DNA from: Paraburkholderia sp. FT54
Lineage (GTDB): Bacteria; Pseudomonadota; Gammaproteobacteria; Burkholderiales; Burkholderiaceae
Direction of reading: 5' to 3'
Assembly: GCF_031585635.1 (NCBI RefSeq)
Contig: NZ_CP134196.1
Location: 310,001-374,000 of the forward strand
DNA: 64,000 bases
Shown: positions 8,657 to 17,302 of the stretch, piece by piece
Layout of the letters: each line of letters begins with the position of its first letter
How positions within the stretch are numbered: position 1 is the first letter of the stretch
Position numbers and translations under genes: made by a program
Notes under the pieces: model-generated
What the model was told of the DNA's origin: nothing
The model's database searches: none
The model's input: only the letters and a program-made list of their open reading frames with translations

Positions 8657-10003
8657 ATGAGCGACGAAGCAAACGGCAACCGTCCCGCCTACGCCTTCTA
8701 CGGCGACGACTTCACCGGCGCGACCGACACATTGGCCCATCTCGCCCGTGCGGGTCTGCGCACCATGCTGTTTTTCGCACCACCGGACGCCGCGCGTCTT
8801 TCGATGCTCGACAAGCTCGACGCGATTGGCGTGGCGGGCGCCGCGCGGACCATGCCACCTGCTGCGCAGGCGCAGGAACTCGAGCGCGTCGGTGCCGCCT
8901 TTGCCGCGTTAGGCGTGCGGGTGATGCACTACAAAGTGTGTTCGACATTCGATAGCGCGCCGGAGACTGGCAGCATCGGCGTGGCGATTCGCACGTTGCG
9001 CGAGTACTGCGCGAACGAACTCGTCGCGGTGGTCGGCGGGCAGCCGAATTTGCGGCGCTATTGCGTGTTCGGTGAACTGTTCGCGGCAGCCGGCGCGGAC
9101 GATAACGCGCAGTCGATCTATCGCATCGACCGTCATCCGACGATGAGCCGCCATCCCGTCACGCCGATGAACGAAGCGGACTTGCGCGTGCATCTTCAGC
9201 GCCAGGGTGTGAAGAATGTGCAATCGATCGACTGGCGCTGCTACGCACGCGGCGACGTCGAACTTCATGCGCAGGTGCAACGCCGGCTCGATTCGCAACC
9301 CGACGCCGTGCTGTTCGACGTGCTCGACGATTCGCATCTGCAAGCGATTGGCCGCGTGATCGCGCGTCATGCCGCGGCGTCGGCGCCGTTGCTCGCGGTC
9401 GGTGCGAGCAGCGTCGCGCAGGCTTATGCTTTGATGCGCGCGAACCGCGCCGAACCCGCGGCTGAGGAAGCCCGAACCACGCCGATGCTGGTTCGCGCCC
9501 GCGGCCCCGTATTCGTTCTGGCGGGTAGTCTCTCGCCATTGACCGAGGTGCAGATCGGCGCCGCGCAGTCCTATCTGCGTGTGGAACTGGACCCGTTGAA
9601 AATGACCGGCGACGCAGCCTCCGACTATCTGGCGGAACGCGTGGCGGCGATAGCCGCACCCTTACGCGACGGACGCAACGTACTCGCTTTCACGACGCGC
9701 CGTGCATCGCGCGAGGGCGGCGCGCTACCGCAACTCGCGCACGCCTGTGCGTCACTGTTGCAACAGGTACTCGGCGCCGTGCGCTTGCAACGCATCGGCA
9801 TTGCGGGCGGCGACACGTCGAGTATTGCCGTGCGCGCGCTCGGCGCGTGGGGGCTGTCGTATCTCGCGCCGTTATCGGCGGGCGTCACCGTGTGCCGTCT
9901 CCATGCCGATTGCGCGGAACTCGACGGCATGGAGATCATGCTCAAAGGCGGCCAAATGGGCGATGCGGATCTGTTCGAGCAACTGCTCGAAGGCAACGGC
10001 TAG
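8657..10003 (+). CDS. Four-carbon acid sugar kinase family protein (DUF1537)
   Basis: 448 residues. The N-terminal substrate domain begins AYAFYGDDFTGATDT and the C-terminal nucleotide domain ends with IAGGDTSS and KGGQMG, both hallmarks of DUF1537 kinases, which phosphorylate sugar acids such as D-threonate, D-erythronate or 3-oxo-isoapionate. Start placed at ATG 8657; a GTG at 8627 overlapping the RuBisCO-like stop is an alternative. Next to the RuBisCO-like gene it would make the phosphorylated substrate of that enzyme. Its stop overlaps the stop of the convergent SDR gene. Confidence 0.85.
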   Translation: MSDEANGNRPAYAFYGDDFTGATDTLAHLARAGLRTMLFFAPPDAARLSMLDKLDAIGVAGAARTMPPAAQAQELERVGAAFAALGVRVMHYKVCSTFDSAPETGSIGVAIRTLREYCANELVAVVGGQPNLRRYCVFGELFAAAGADDNAQSIYRIDRHPTMSRHPVTPMNEADLRVHLQRQGVKNVQSIDWRCYARGDVELHAQVQRRLDSQPDAVLFDVLDDSHLQAIGRVIARHAAASAPLLAVGASSVAQAYALMRANRAEPAAEEARTTPMLVRARGPVFVLAGSLSPLTEVQIGAAQSYLRVELDPLKMTGDAASDYLAERVAAIAAPLRDGRNVLAFTTRRASREGGALPQLAHACASLLQQVLGAVRLQRIGIAGGDTSSIAVRALGAWGLSYLAPLSAGVTVCRLHADCAELDGMEIMLKGGQMGDADLFEQLLEGNG

Positions 10004-10800
10004 CCGTTGTCGGCGAAACCGGGATAGAGCGTCATGCCGCCATCGACGAACAACGTCGTGCCGACCACGTAGTCGCTTTCGTCCGAGGCGAGCCAGACGG
10101 CGGCCTTGCCGATGTCGTCTGCTTCGCCCACGCGGCCGTAGGGAATCAGCTTCAATAGTTTCTGCAGCGCGGCCTCGGTGTCCCATGCGTCCTTGTTGAT
10201 CGGCGTGCGAATCGCGCCCGGCGCGATGGAGTTGACGCGGATGCGTTCGGGCGCGACCTCCTGAGCGAGCGATTTCATGAACATCTGAATGCCGCCTTTT
10301 GACGCCGCGTAATTGACGTGCCCGGCCCACGGAATGACTTCGTGGACCGAGCTCATGCAGATGATCTTGCCGAGCGCTTTCGACGTGCCCCTTGGTCCGC
10401 GTCGTCGAAACTCTTTCACGGCCGCCTGTGCAGTCAGAAACTGGCCGGTGAGATTGGTCGCCAGTACCTGTTGCCAATCGTCCAGCGTCATGTCGGCGAA
10501 CGCACGGTCTTTCTGCAAGCCCGAGTTCGCGACCACGATATCGACGCTCTCGAAACGCCCGCGGCTTGCCGCGAACATTTTCTCGACCTGCACGGGATCG
10601 GAGACGTCGGCCTGAACCGCGAATGCGGCGCCGCCTGCTTGCTCAATCTCGCCCGCGAGTTGCTCAGCCTCTTCGGCGTGCGAGTGATAGTTCACCACGA
10701 CGGCCGCGCCCGCTTCCGCGAGCGCTTTGGCGACGCCAGAACCAATGCCCGAACTGGCGCCCGTGACCAGAGCGACCTGGTTCGCGAGTAACTTTTCCAT
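10000..10800 (-). CDS. Short-chain dehydrogenase/reductase, glucose-1-dehydrogenase-like
   Basis: 266 residues with cofactor motif TGASSGIG (13-20), NSG (92-94) and catalytic Ser150/151, Tyr164 and Lys168. Start at MEKLLANQ with GGGAG upstream; longer open frames are not supported. The sequence resembles the glucose 1-dehydrogenase-like SDRs common in Burkholderia. It is convergent with the sugar-acid operon, so a shared pathway is possible but not shown; it could equally be a general stress-type oxidoreductase. Confidence 0.85.
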   Translation of the reverse strand: MEKLLANQVALVTGASSGIGSGVAKALAEAGAAVVVNYHSHAEEAEQLAGEIEQAGGAAFAVQADVSDPVQVEKMFAASRGRFESVDIVVANSGLQKDRAFADMTLDDWQQVLATNLTGQFLTAQAAVKEFRRRGPRGTSKALGKIICMSSVHEVIPWAGHVNYAASKGGIQMFMKSLAQEVAPERIRVNSIAPGAIRTPINKDAWDTEAALQKLLKLIPYGRVGEADDIGKAAVWLASDESDYVVGTTLFVDGGMTLYPGFADNG

Positions 10801-10940
10801 CGTTGCTCCCGGCGTGACAAGGTGGAATGTGCATCGACCATCGACATGGCAAGGCCGCCGGATATCCATGCAGCGAACTGCATCGATACCCGGCGGCCAA
10901 CTGACTTCAACGATCGATTGGGTGTGTGAAAACGCGACGT

Positions 10941-11096
10941 CTATATGACGCCGACGACCAGCAGCACGATCACCACGATCACGATGAGGCCGATCCCGCC
11001 GGTAGGACCGTAGCCCCACGAACGGCTGTGCGGCCACGACGGGAGCGCGCCGATTAGCAGAAGAATCAACACAACTAGAAGAATAGTTCCCAACAT
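10941..11096 (-). CDS. DUF3309 small membrane protein
   Basis: 51 residues: a hydrophobic helix, then the DUF3309 signature LPSWPHSRSWGYGPTGGIGL, then a second helix. Start at MLGTILL with GGAGG upstream; an upstream in-frame extension is unlikely. Such proteins are short, two-span and widespread in proteobacteria; their function is unknown. The gene stands alone, 140 bp upstream of the SDR gene on the same strand. Confidence 0.85.
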   Translation of the reverse strand: MLGTILLVVLILLLIGALPSWPHSRSWGYGPTGGIGLIVIVVIVLLVVGVI

Positions 11097-11224
11097 ATGA
11101 ATGACCTCCGCCTGGTTGATAGGACCTGCCCTTACGACAGCTGCAAAAGGCAGTATCGATGCCATGCTTGAGCAAACCGCATGCCCAAGGCGAACAGGTC
11201 GACCCGGCAGACGTTCTAAACCAG

Positions 11225-12451
11225 CTAGACAGCGGCGTGGCGGGCGATGCCGATACGCGACGCAAGCAGATCCGCGACGAAGGCGAAACTGAGCGCCACC
11301 GCTCCGCAAGCGAAAATCAACGCATAGTCGTTATGCGTATGCGAGAAAAGGTACGAGTACCCATAGCCGCCGAGCGCCTGGAAGAGCGCGAAGGCTGTCG
11401 TCGCACGACTCCATGCGGCCCGCTGTTCGGTGTGATCGTGCGGCACGAGTTCATGAATGCGGCCGAGCACGAGCGGCACGATGCCCGGCGTGAAGATACC
11501 GAGAATCACCGTCGAGGCAGCCAGCACCAGCGGGTTGCCCGAAAACGCGAGCATGGCGACAGCGGCCGCTTGCAGAAGCAGTCCGACGCGATACGCCTTG
11601 CCGAAGCCGATGCGATCGGCCACGTTGCCGCAGATCACCGGCCCGGCGATCGCAGCGAGGCCGTACAGCACCCAGTAGTCCGCGCCGATCGCGGCGCCGC
11701 GCCCCAGGCCGCGAGCGACATAGTCGACGAGCAGCACCATCGCCGGTACGAGGCCAAGCGCATTTGCCGCGTATTGCGCATACAGCACGCGCAGCCTCAA
11801 GCCTTGAGGGCGCACCCTATGATGTGCGCCGGACGGCACGGCCGGCGCGGGCGGATTGCTCGACGGCCAGCCGAACCAGCTCAGCGCGGTCAGCACCAGC
11901 GCCACCACGCCGAGACCGGTCCACGTGGTTTGCAAGCCATGGTGAAGCAGCTTCGGAATCAAGGTGCCGGATGCCGCGATACCGAGACCCAGTCCAAGAA
12001 AAATCATGCCGCTCACGAAACCACGGCGCGGCGCCGGAATATGCGGAAGAATCGACGTCGCTACCAGCACCATGATCGCGCCGCCGGAAATGCCCGACAA
12101 CAAACGCCACGCGAAAAACCAGCTCACCGAAAGCGGATACGCGCAGGCGAAGAAGGCGGCCGTCACCACCGCCATCAGCATGCGCAACGCGCTGCGGTTC
12201 GACAGCGCCGCTGCGAGCGGACGGCCGAGCAACGCGCCCACCAGATAGCCGGCGAAGTTCGCCGCGCCAAGTGTCACGGCTTGCGACGACGTGAACCAGT
12301 GTGCCTGGATCAGCGAGGGAATCAACGGCGTGTAGGCGAAGCGGGCGAGGCCGATGGCGACGAGACTGCCGCACAGTCCCGCGAGCGTGGCGAAGAGCGC
12401 GCGGGCATCGAGTGAGACTGGACTATTGGACGTTATCGGTGCAGCGGGCAT
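11225..12451 (-). CDS. MFS transporter, YbfB/YjiJ family
   Basis: 408 residues with twelve predicted membrane helices; the N-terminal half has the YbfB features GLARFAYTPLIPSL and GYLVGALLGRPLA. It lies 95 bp downstream of the TetR gene in the same direction and is a likely target of that regulator. Substrate unknown; drug or metabolite efflux is the usual assumption for this group. Confidence 0.85.
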   Translation of the reverse strand: MPAAPITSNSPVSLDARALFATLAGLCGSLVAIGLARFAYTPLIPSLIQAHWFTSSQAVTLGAANFAGYLVGALLGRPLAAALSNRSALRMLMAVVTAAFFACAYPLSVSWFFAWRLLSGISGGAIMVLVATSILPHIPAPRRGFVSGMIFLGLGLGIAASGTLIPKLLHHGLQTTWTGLGVVALVLTALSWFGWPSSNPPAPAVPSGAHHRVRPQGLRLRVLYAQYAANALGLVPAMVLLVDYVARGLGRGAAIGADYWVLYGLAAIAGPVICGNVADRIGFGKAYRVGLLLQAAAVAMLAFSGNPLVLAASTVILGIFTPGIVPLVLGRIHELVPHDHTEQRAAWSRATTAFALFQALGGYGYSYLFSHTHNDYALIFACGAVALSFAFVADLLASRIGIARHAAV

Positions 12452-12546
12452 GACGGTTCCTTTACCGGTGCGCTCGCGGGTGGCGGCGCTGCCGGATGTC
12501 GGTGGGAAAAGCGAAGCGAAGGGGTGCGCCTTGTCAGGCGCGTGGC

Positions 12547-13161
12547 TCAGACGTCGTTGTCTGGCGCCGGTAGGGCAGGCAAACCGAGCAGCAGCAAAAC
12601 CGGTGCAATCGCGCCGATGAGCAGCGCCTGTTGCGGGTTGACGCGCGCCAGAACACGGACGCCGATTAGCGTGGCCAGCAGGTGAGTGGCGGCGTCATCG
12701 GCGGAAACGACGGTGGTGATTTCGCCGCTCTCGCTGGCCGCCACCATGCGGCGGTAAAAAAACGCGCGTATTTCGGCGAACTCCATGGCAACGATTTCAC
12801 GGAATGCTTCGTCCTCCGATGTGGTTTCCAGCGCCGAGTTGACGAGCATGCAACCGCGTTGCGCGGGATCGGCGAGCGTTCGCTCCAGGATCTCGTGGAA
12901 GAACATCGTGATGCCCAGTGCCGGCGATACGGTCCGTTCCAATCGCCTGATCCGTTCGCGCAAAGTGTGTTCGAGATAATGCTCGAGCGCGCGCAGATAC
13001 AGCGTGCGCTTGTCGCCGAACGCGTTGTAGAGGCTCGGTTGCGTCAGGCCGGTCGATTTGACCAGGTCGCGCGTGGAGGTCGCCTCGTAGCCCTTCGTCC
13101 AGAAGGCCGCGCTGGCGGCTTCCAGCACCTCGTGTTCACTGAATTGGCGGGGTCTTGCCAT
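12547..13161 (-). CDS. TetR/AcrR-family repressor
   Basis: 204 residues. The N-terminal helix-turn-helix is clear (STRDLVKSTGLTQPSLYNAF, about residues 29-48); the remainder is an all-helical ligand domain. A large perfect inverted repeat lies just upstream and overlaps its predicted promoter, so autorepression is likely. Its flanking MFS genes (one upstream ending at 13277, one downstream starting at 12451) are plausible co-regulated efflux pumps. Confidence 0.88.
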   Translation of the reverse strand: MARPRQFSEHEVLEAASAAFWTKGYEATSTRDLVKSTGLTQPSLYNAFGDKRTLYLRALEHYLEHTLRERIRRLERTVSPALGITMFFHEILERTLADPAQRGCMLVNSALETTSEDEAFREIVAMEFAEIRAFFYRRMVAASESGEITTVVSADDAATHLLATLIGVRVLARVNPQQALLIGAIAPVLLLLGLPALPAPDNDV

Positions 13162-13192
13162 ATGAATATCCCTCGAACATGCTGACGACCGA

Positions 13193-13241
13193 TTCTGTAT
13201 CAGTCGATATAGAAAGCGATTATATATCGACTGATACAGAA
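13193..13241. promoter_or_regulatory. TetR operator: perfect 19-bp inverted repeat
   Basis: The arms 13193-13211 and 13223-13241 are exact reverse complements around an 11-bp spacer. Each arm itself contains a shorter palindrome-like core (TATC-N4-GATA), so two repressor dimers could bind. The repeat lies 32 bp before the TetR start. Confidence 0.75.
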
Positions 13242-13246
13242 CGCAA
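13219..13246 (-). promoter_or_regulatory. Predicted TetR-gene promoter inside the operator
   Basis: Read on the minus strand, TTGCGT (13246-13241) and a perfect TATAAT (13224-13219) are 16 bp apart. The -10 and spacer are covered by the inverted repeat, which fits autorepression. Confidence 0.55.
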
Positions 13247-13276
13247 GAAGAAGATCGAGGGCGGCCGGCGGCGCAC

Positions 13277-14911
13277 TTACAGCGCGTTGTGCGGCGGGAG
13301 AGCGTCTGCGGGCGGCTGCCCGTTTGGCGTGAGTTCGGGTTCCGGATAGCTGATCCGCACGGGGGGCACGAACCAGGCGAGGCACAGGCCGATCAGCGCG
13401 GCCGCGCCAGCCACCAGAATGCCGATGTGAATCGACTGCACCAGCGCTTCGCGCGCGGATGTCATCATGGCGTCCCCGGCGTGGCCGGTGCTCACCAGAC
13501 GATTGATCAGCGCGGCCTGTTCCGCGCGATCCACCAGCAGTTCAGGGCTGGCGAAGGATTTGAACCACTGCGTCGCCTGATAGGAATCGAGCGAGCGATG
13601 CACCCCGCGCGAGTAGAGATGGCCGAGCAACGCGCCGGTCATCACCGTGCCGAGCATGCCGCCGAAGGTCCTCAGCGATTGGAGCAGCGCGGTGGCCGCG
13701 CCGACATGGTCCCGCGCGACGATCTGCTGCGAACAGACGGTCAGGCTGGTCGCCACCAGACCAAGGCCGAGTCCGCTGATGCCCATGCACGACGCCCACA
13801 CCAGATGCGGTTCCGTGCCCCGCAATACGACCACGCTCAGACAGGCGAGCGCGGACAGGGCAAAGCCGGCGTACATGATGCCGTTCGCGCGGCGCACCCG
13901 TGTGACGATACGATTGTTGAGCACGCTGCCCACCGTCGTGCCGAGCAGCAGCGGGGTGATCAGCATGCCCGAATCATGCGCGGACATCGCGTAGCCGCCC
14001 TGAAACAGCAGCGGCACATAAAACACCAGCGAAAAGAGCGCGAAGCCGCCGAGCACCGACATCGCGAAGAGCGCGGAGAGCTTGCGGTCCATGAGCATGT
14101 CCACCGGCACGATCGGATAGCCGATGCGCCGCTCCCATAGCCAGAGAATCAGCCCGCAAGTCGTCGCTACGACGGTCAGCGCGATGGTCGTGGCGTCAAA
14201 GCCGCGCCGCGGAATCAGCTCGATCAGCACCTGGAATGAGCCGAACGTGACCGCCACCACAAACGCGCCGAGCCAGTCGAGCCGCACAGGGCCCTTGTGC
14301 CGCAGGTGAAGCAGCGGCGGCAGAAAGCGCTGCACGAACAGCAGCGATACGAGTCCGACCGGCACGTTGACGAAAAACACCAGCCGCCAGCCGCCATACT
14401 GCGTCAACAATCCGCCGAGTGTCGGCCCGATCATGTTGGACACGCCGAAGGCGGAGGTGACAAACACCAGCCAGCGCAGCCGCAGTTTCGGATTGGGGAA
14501 CAGATCGGCGACGGTGGCGAATACCGTGCCGATCAGAATGCCGCCGCCGATCCCCTGCAAGCCGCGCGAAATCACCAGCAATAACATGCTGCCGGCGAAT
14601 CCGCACAACACAGAAGCGCCGGTGAACAACAGGATGGCGGCGATCAGAAATCGCTTGCGGCCGTACAGGTCGCCCAGCCGCCCGAAGATCGGAATCGTGA
14701 TGACGGAGGCGAGCATGTACGACGTCGCGACCCACGCGTACAGATCGAAGCCCTTCAGATCGGCGACGATGCGCGGCAGCGCGGTGCCGACAATGGTCTG
14801 ATCCAGCGCCACCAGCATCGCGACGAACGCGATGCCGAGCATCGCAAGCAGCGATTCGCGAAACGGCAGCAGTTGTCCGCCCGGAAGCGGCGCGGCGAGC
14901 CCGGCGCTCAT
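13277..14911 (-). CDS. MFS drug transporter, DHA2 (EmrB/QacA-like, 14-helix)
   Basis: 544 residues from ATG 14911 (an ATG at 14941 would overlap the preceding gene). Motifs of the DHA2 family are visible: ALDQTIVGTALPRIVADL in helix 1, GRLGDLYGRKR in the loop after helix 2 and GPTLGGLL in helix 5. It starts eight bases after the DUF3303 gene and so probably shares its transcript. Likely a proton-driven multidrug exporter. Confidence 0.85.
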   Translation of the reverse strand: MSAGLAAPLPGGQLLPFRESLLAMLGIAFVAMLVALDQTIVGTALPRIVADLKGFDLYAWVATSYMLASVITIPIFGRLGDLYGRKRFLIAAILLFTGASVLCGFAGSMLLLVISRGLQGIGGGILIGTVFATVADLFPNPKLRLRWLVFVTSAFGVSNMIGPTLGGLLTQYGGWRLVFFVNVPVGLVSLLFVQRFLPPLLHLRHKGPVRLDWLGAFVVAVTFGSFQVLIELIPRRGFDATTIALTVVATTCGLILWLWERRIGYPIVPVDMLMDRKLSALFAMSVLGGFALFSLVFYVPLLFQGGYAMSAHDSGMLITPLLLGTTVGSVLNNRIVTRVRRANGIMYAGFALSALACLSVVVLRGTEPHLVWASCMGISGLGLGLVATSLTVCSQQIVARDHVGAATALLQSLRTFGGMLGTVMTGALLGHLYSRGVHRSLDSYQATQWFKSFASPELLVDRAEQAALINRLVSTGHAGDAMMTSAREALVQSIHIGILVAGAAALIGLCLAWFVPPVRISYPEPELTPNGQPPADALPPHNAL

Positions 14912-14918
14912 GGCATGC

Positions 14919-15206
14919 TTACTTGTTACCCGCTGCGGCATATTTGCCGAGGGCGCCGCCGAGTTCTTCGTCGGTCAAGGCGGGGGAGATGTTCATCGTG
15001 AGCAGGTCGCCCCACTGGAGCGCCAGCGCCGCCATCGCGCCTGTGTCCTCGGACTCGACGATCGCCACGCCGTGCAAGCCGCCGATAGCGTGCCAGCGTC
15101 CCAGCAATTTGACTCCGTCTGGCACCCGGCCGCCGGTCTTCATGAAACGTTCGATGACGGAACTCTCTGCGGTCGGTAAACCGTTCCATAGGACGATAAA
15201 TTTCAT
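14919..15206 (-). CDS. DUF3303 family protein
   Basis: 95 residues; MKFIVLWNGLP, RFMKTGGRVPDGVKLLGRWH and the acidic C-terminal half match the DUF3303 family, small ferredoxin-fold-like proteins of unknown role. It leads the transcript that includes the DHA2 exporter immediately downstream. Confidence 0.75.
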   Translation of the reverse strand: MKFIVLWNGLPTAESSVIERFMKTGGRVPDGVKLLGRWHAIGGLHGVAIVESEDTGAMAALALQWGDLLTMNISPALTDEELGGALGKYAAAGNK

Positions 15207-15611
15207 TGCGCGTCTCCAATCCGAAATGGCGATGCCGGCTCGTGGCGCGCTGCCATCGTCGCTATGGTTACGGTGCGTCGCGGATGCGATGCGTCGTGTT
15301 CACTTCTGCGCCAGCAAGCTGTCCGGATAGTGCGTGCTATTGGCGGACGGCGATAAAAAACCACGTGGCGTCCTAAGCATCATAGGTGAGCGCAGGGCGG
15401 GCGGCGTCGCCGCGTGCGGACATTCACCAGGCTAATTGAACAAGTCCATCTTCATGGCGAAGAAGCGAAAAGCGCGGTCGCCAGATGGGAATATTTCGTG
15501 GGTCATTTGCGTTATCTGGTTGCGATGCTGCGCGCGCAAAAGCGAACGGCACACGTGAGTGACGCGTGCCGTTGCTGTGACTGTGACTGTGCGGAGTTGG
15601 GGCGAGGCGCG
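15207..15611. other. Intergenic region between the peptide cluster and DUF3303
   Basis: About 400 bp. It holds the terminator of the first peptide operon (15538-15573) and the left edge of the tandem repeat at 15537. Nothing else is recognisable between 15207 and 15536; the promoter of the DUF3303/DHA2 transcript should lie there. Confidence 0.5.
15538..15573 (-). terminator. Rho-independent terminator of peptide operon copy 1
   Basis: On the minus strand a stem AACGGCAC/GTGCCGTT (15573-15566 with 15552-15545), extended inward by CGT/ACG pairs, is followed by CGCTTTT. It lies about 40 bp behind the last peptide gene of the operon. Confidence 0.7.
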
Positions 15612-15821
15612 TTATGGTTTGCGCTGTATGGCCGCTTTGGCAATCGTCCGGTGCGCGTTGGGAAATCCCGGCGGATATTCGACGACGCGTGCCGAAGCCG
15701 GCACCAGCGGCACGGCAGCGTTCAGCCGCGCGCCGATGCGTGCGCCGCCGACGATGGCCGCCATCGCCTGACGATCGAGTTCGACGCTGTCGGTGAGGTC
15801 CCTGATGATCAGCTTGGTCAT
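15612..15821 (-). CDS. Gly-Gly leader peptide, type A, copy 1
   Basis: 69 residues. Start at MTKLIIRDL with GGAG upstream. The leader MTKLIIRDL...VELDRQAMAAIVGG has the pattern shared by all peptides here: hydrophobic-charged start, D-L, then L-D-x-x-A-M-x-A-[VI]-x-G-G. The remaining 43 residues (from ARIGARLNAA) are basic, proline-containing and have no cysteine. Cleavage after Gly-Gly by the C39 domain of the exporter at 32103-35159 is inferred. Third gene of the minus-strand operon; identical in protein sequence to the copy at 17832-18041. Confidence 0.8.
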   Translation of the reverse strand: MTKLIIRDLTDSVELDRQAMAAIVGGARIGARLNAAVPLVPASARVVEYPPGFPNAHRTIAKAAIQRKP

Positions 15822-16004
15822 GGTGGCTCCAGGAAAGAAATCGAGCGGCGCGCCGGTGCAAGGCGCCGGCCGCCGCTCGGGTGTGTCGTGAAGTGTGCTG
15901 AGGTCTCCTCGCACTATCAGTATAGGAAATCCGTCTGCGGCTCGCCGGCGTGTGACGACCGGCCAGCCGTAATGAGGCGCCCCGGCGCCCGCTACGGCAG
16001 AAGG

Positions 16005-16289
16005 TCACACGTTGGCGTAGTTGGCGCCCCACAGCGACGGGCTGACGTTCAGGTGCAGCGGCACGAAGCCCGCGCCGATCACGCCGACGTTGTTCAGCGC
16101 GGCGACGTTGACGTACTGCAGCTGGTTCAGGTTCTGGTTCACCGAGACGTTGACGTTGGCAATGCCGCCAAGGCCGGCGATCGAGGGCAGGCCGGGCACG
16201 CTGCTGCCGGTGCCGCCGGCCACCGCCGACATGGCGCGGCGGTCGAGCTCGCGGGTGCCGGACAGATCGCGAATCATGAGGGATGACAT
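16005..16289 (-). CDS. Gly-Gly leader peptide, type B, copy 1
   Basis: 94 residues. Leader MSSLMIRDLS...ELDRRAMSAVAGG, then a 68-residue core rich in Asn, Val and Gly with an alternating pattern (IANVNVSVNQNLNQLQYVNV) that suggests beta strands, ending GANYANV. No cysteines and no lysines in the core. Middle gene of the three-peptide operon. It differs from its copy at 18225-18509 by one Ile/Val change in the core. Confidence 0.8.
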   Translation of the reverse strand: MSSLMIRDLSGTRELDRRAMSAVAGGTGSSVPGLPSIAGLGGIANVNVSVNQNLNQLQYVNVAALNNVGVIGAGFVPLHLNVSPSLWGANYANV

Positions 16290-16377
16290 GGTGCTTCTCC
16301 AAAGGTGCGCGGAAGACGGGGGTAACCGTCGGCAGGCGAAGCGCGCCGGGGAGCCGGGCGCCTCGCCTGGCCGCGTA

Positions 16378-16656
16378 TTACACGTGGATGTTGTTGCTGG
16401 TCGAGATGTACGGGTTGACCGTCGAGGTGATGCCGCTGGCGAACGCGACGTTGTTGCCGTTGGCGTTCTGCAGGTTCAGTTCGGTGTTGATGAGCTGGGT
16501 GGCGTCGACCTTCTTGCTGTTGTTCGGAGCGAAGACGGGGCTGAAGTTGAAGTACGACGAGGGCGGGTAGTAGCCGGTGCCGCCGCGCACGGCGCTCATG
16601 GCCTTGCTGTCGAGTTGTTCGGTGATGGACAGGTCTTTGATCATCAGCGTGTTCAT
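16378..16656 (-). CDS. Gly-Gly leader peptide, type C, copy 1
   Basis: 92 residues; start at MNTLMIKDL with GGAG upstream rather than the ATG at 16707. Leader ends KAMSAVRGG; the core begins TGYYPPSSYFNF, is Asn/Ser/Tyr-rich and contains QLINTELNLQNANGNN. First gene of the operon, transcribed from the sigma-54 promoter at 16731-16746. The protein is identical to the copy at 18598-18876 and closely related to the peptide at 25123-25404. Confidence 0.82.
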   Translation of the reverse strand: MNTLMIKDLSITEQLDSKAMSAVRGGTGYYPPSSYFNFSPVFAPNNSKKVDATQLINTELNLQNANGNNVAFASGITSTVNPYISTSNNIHV

Positions 16657-16700
16657 GGTGAGTCTCCAGAAGGTAAGGGTCAGGATGTTGCGGTTGGGTG

Positions 16701-16719
16701 CGAGCAACTTGTCTGCTCG
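16701..16719 (-). promoter_or_regulatory. 5'-terminal hairpin of peptide operon copy 1
   Basis: CGAGCA and TGCTCG pair around a 7-base loop. The hairpin begins at the transcription start predicted from the sigma-54 promoter, and an equivalent stem exists in the other peptide transcripts at 17535-17554 and 25059-25077. A role in mRNA stability or as a regulator site is inferred. Confidence 0.5.
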
Positions 16720-16730
16720 GGTGTCACTAA

Positions 16731-16746
16731 TGCACGGGTTGTGCCA
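16731..16746 (-). promoter_or_regulatory. Sigma-54 promoter of peptide operon copy 1
   Basis: Minus strand TGGCACAACCCGTGCA: the -24 TGGCAC and -12 TGC elements have exact sigma-54 spacing (GG-N10-GC); one mismatch in the -12 TTGCA. Confidence 0.8.
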
Positions 16747-17235
16747 GTTTTATTCAAGGTTCCTAAGAAAGTTGACGGAGGCCTGCTGCGCAAGGGTTTC
16801 GCGTTGCAGTGCCGGCACGGCGCCAGCGCACCGCCGCGTGCAAGCGCTGGACGACTGATCGCATGCGCCCCACTGACCACCGCATGCTGTTGGATATCGC
16901 ACGACACGGGAGGCGGCAAATGGCGTCGGTTTGGACGGACGCGTGTTCAGACTTCAAGGATGCGAAAAGCGTGTCGATCTGGAATTGCGGAGAGCGCGCG
17001 AGCGATTCGCGGCACAGGCGCTCAGCCGTCACACTGTCGCCTGCGCGAATCGCTTGAGCGGTCGTCGGGTACAGTCGCGGACCGGATAAGATCGTTTGAT
17101 GAGTTCAATGGCTTTGTCGGCCTGGACGAAGCGGTGGCCGAAGAGGTGTCGTTCAACGTCGCGACGTTGAAGTGTGAGGGTCAAGCGGCAAGTATCGAAG
17201 AGAACACGAGACGCGGGAGATTCACCGGGTCAATG

Positions 17236-17277
17236 AACAGGCCCCCTCCAACGGCGAAGATGTGAAGGAGGCCTGTT
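17236..17277 (-). terminator. Probable terminator hairpin of peptide D gene
   Basis: On the minus strand AACAGGCCTCC pairs with GGAGGGGGCCTGTT (two or three bulged G) starting about 25 bp after the stop codon at 17303. There is no long T-tract, so efficiency is uncertain. Confidence 0.5.
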
Positions 17278-17302
17278 TCTAATTACGGACATCTCGTGCG
17301 TC

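Larger units (their letters stand above)
15537..16910. repeat. Tandem segmental duplication, copy 1 (1,374 bp)
   Basis: This segment recurs at 17757-19130 with an offset of exactly 2,220 bp and only scattered single-base differences. It spans a whole transcription unit, from the terminator through three peptide genes to past the sigma-54 promoter. No transposase or flanking target repeats are visible. Confidence 0.95.
16657..17302. other. Region upstream of peptide operon copy 1
   Basis: About 645 bp without a gene. It carries the sigma-54 promoter, a box TTTCTTAGGA 14 bp upstream of the -24 element (minus strand, shared with the 25-kb peptide gene), the right edge of the duplicated segment at 16910, and a hairpin behind the next peptide gene (17236-17277). 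Activator binding sites are expected here but I cannot define one. Confidence 0.5.

Noticed and set aside
15860..15890. Weak sigma-54-like site between peptides B and A (minus strand, CGGCCGGCGCCTTGCA)
   Set aside because: TTGCA and GG spacing exist but TGGCA does not; peptides A-C fit better as one operon.
16300..16377. Gap between peptides as an extra gene or terminator
   Set aside because: No hairpin with T-tract and no open frame with a ribosome-binding site.
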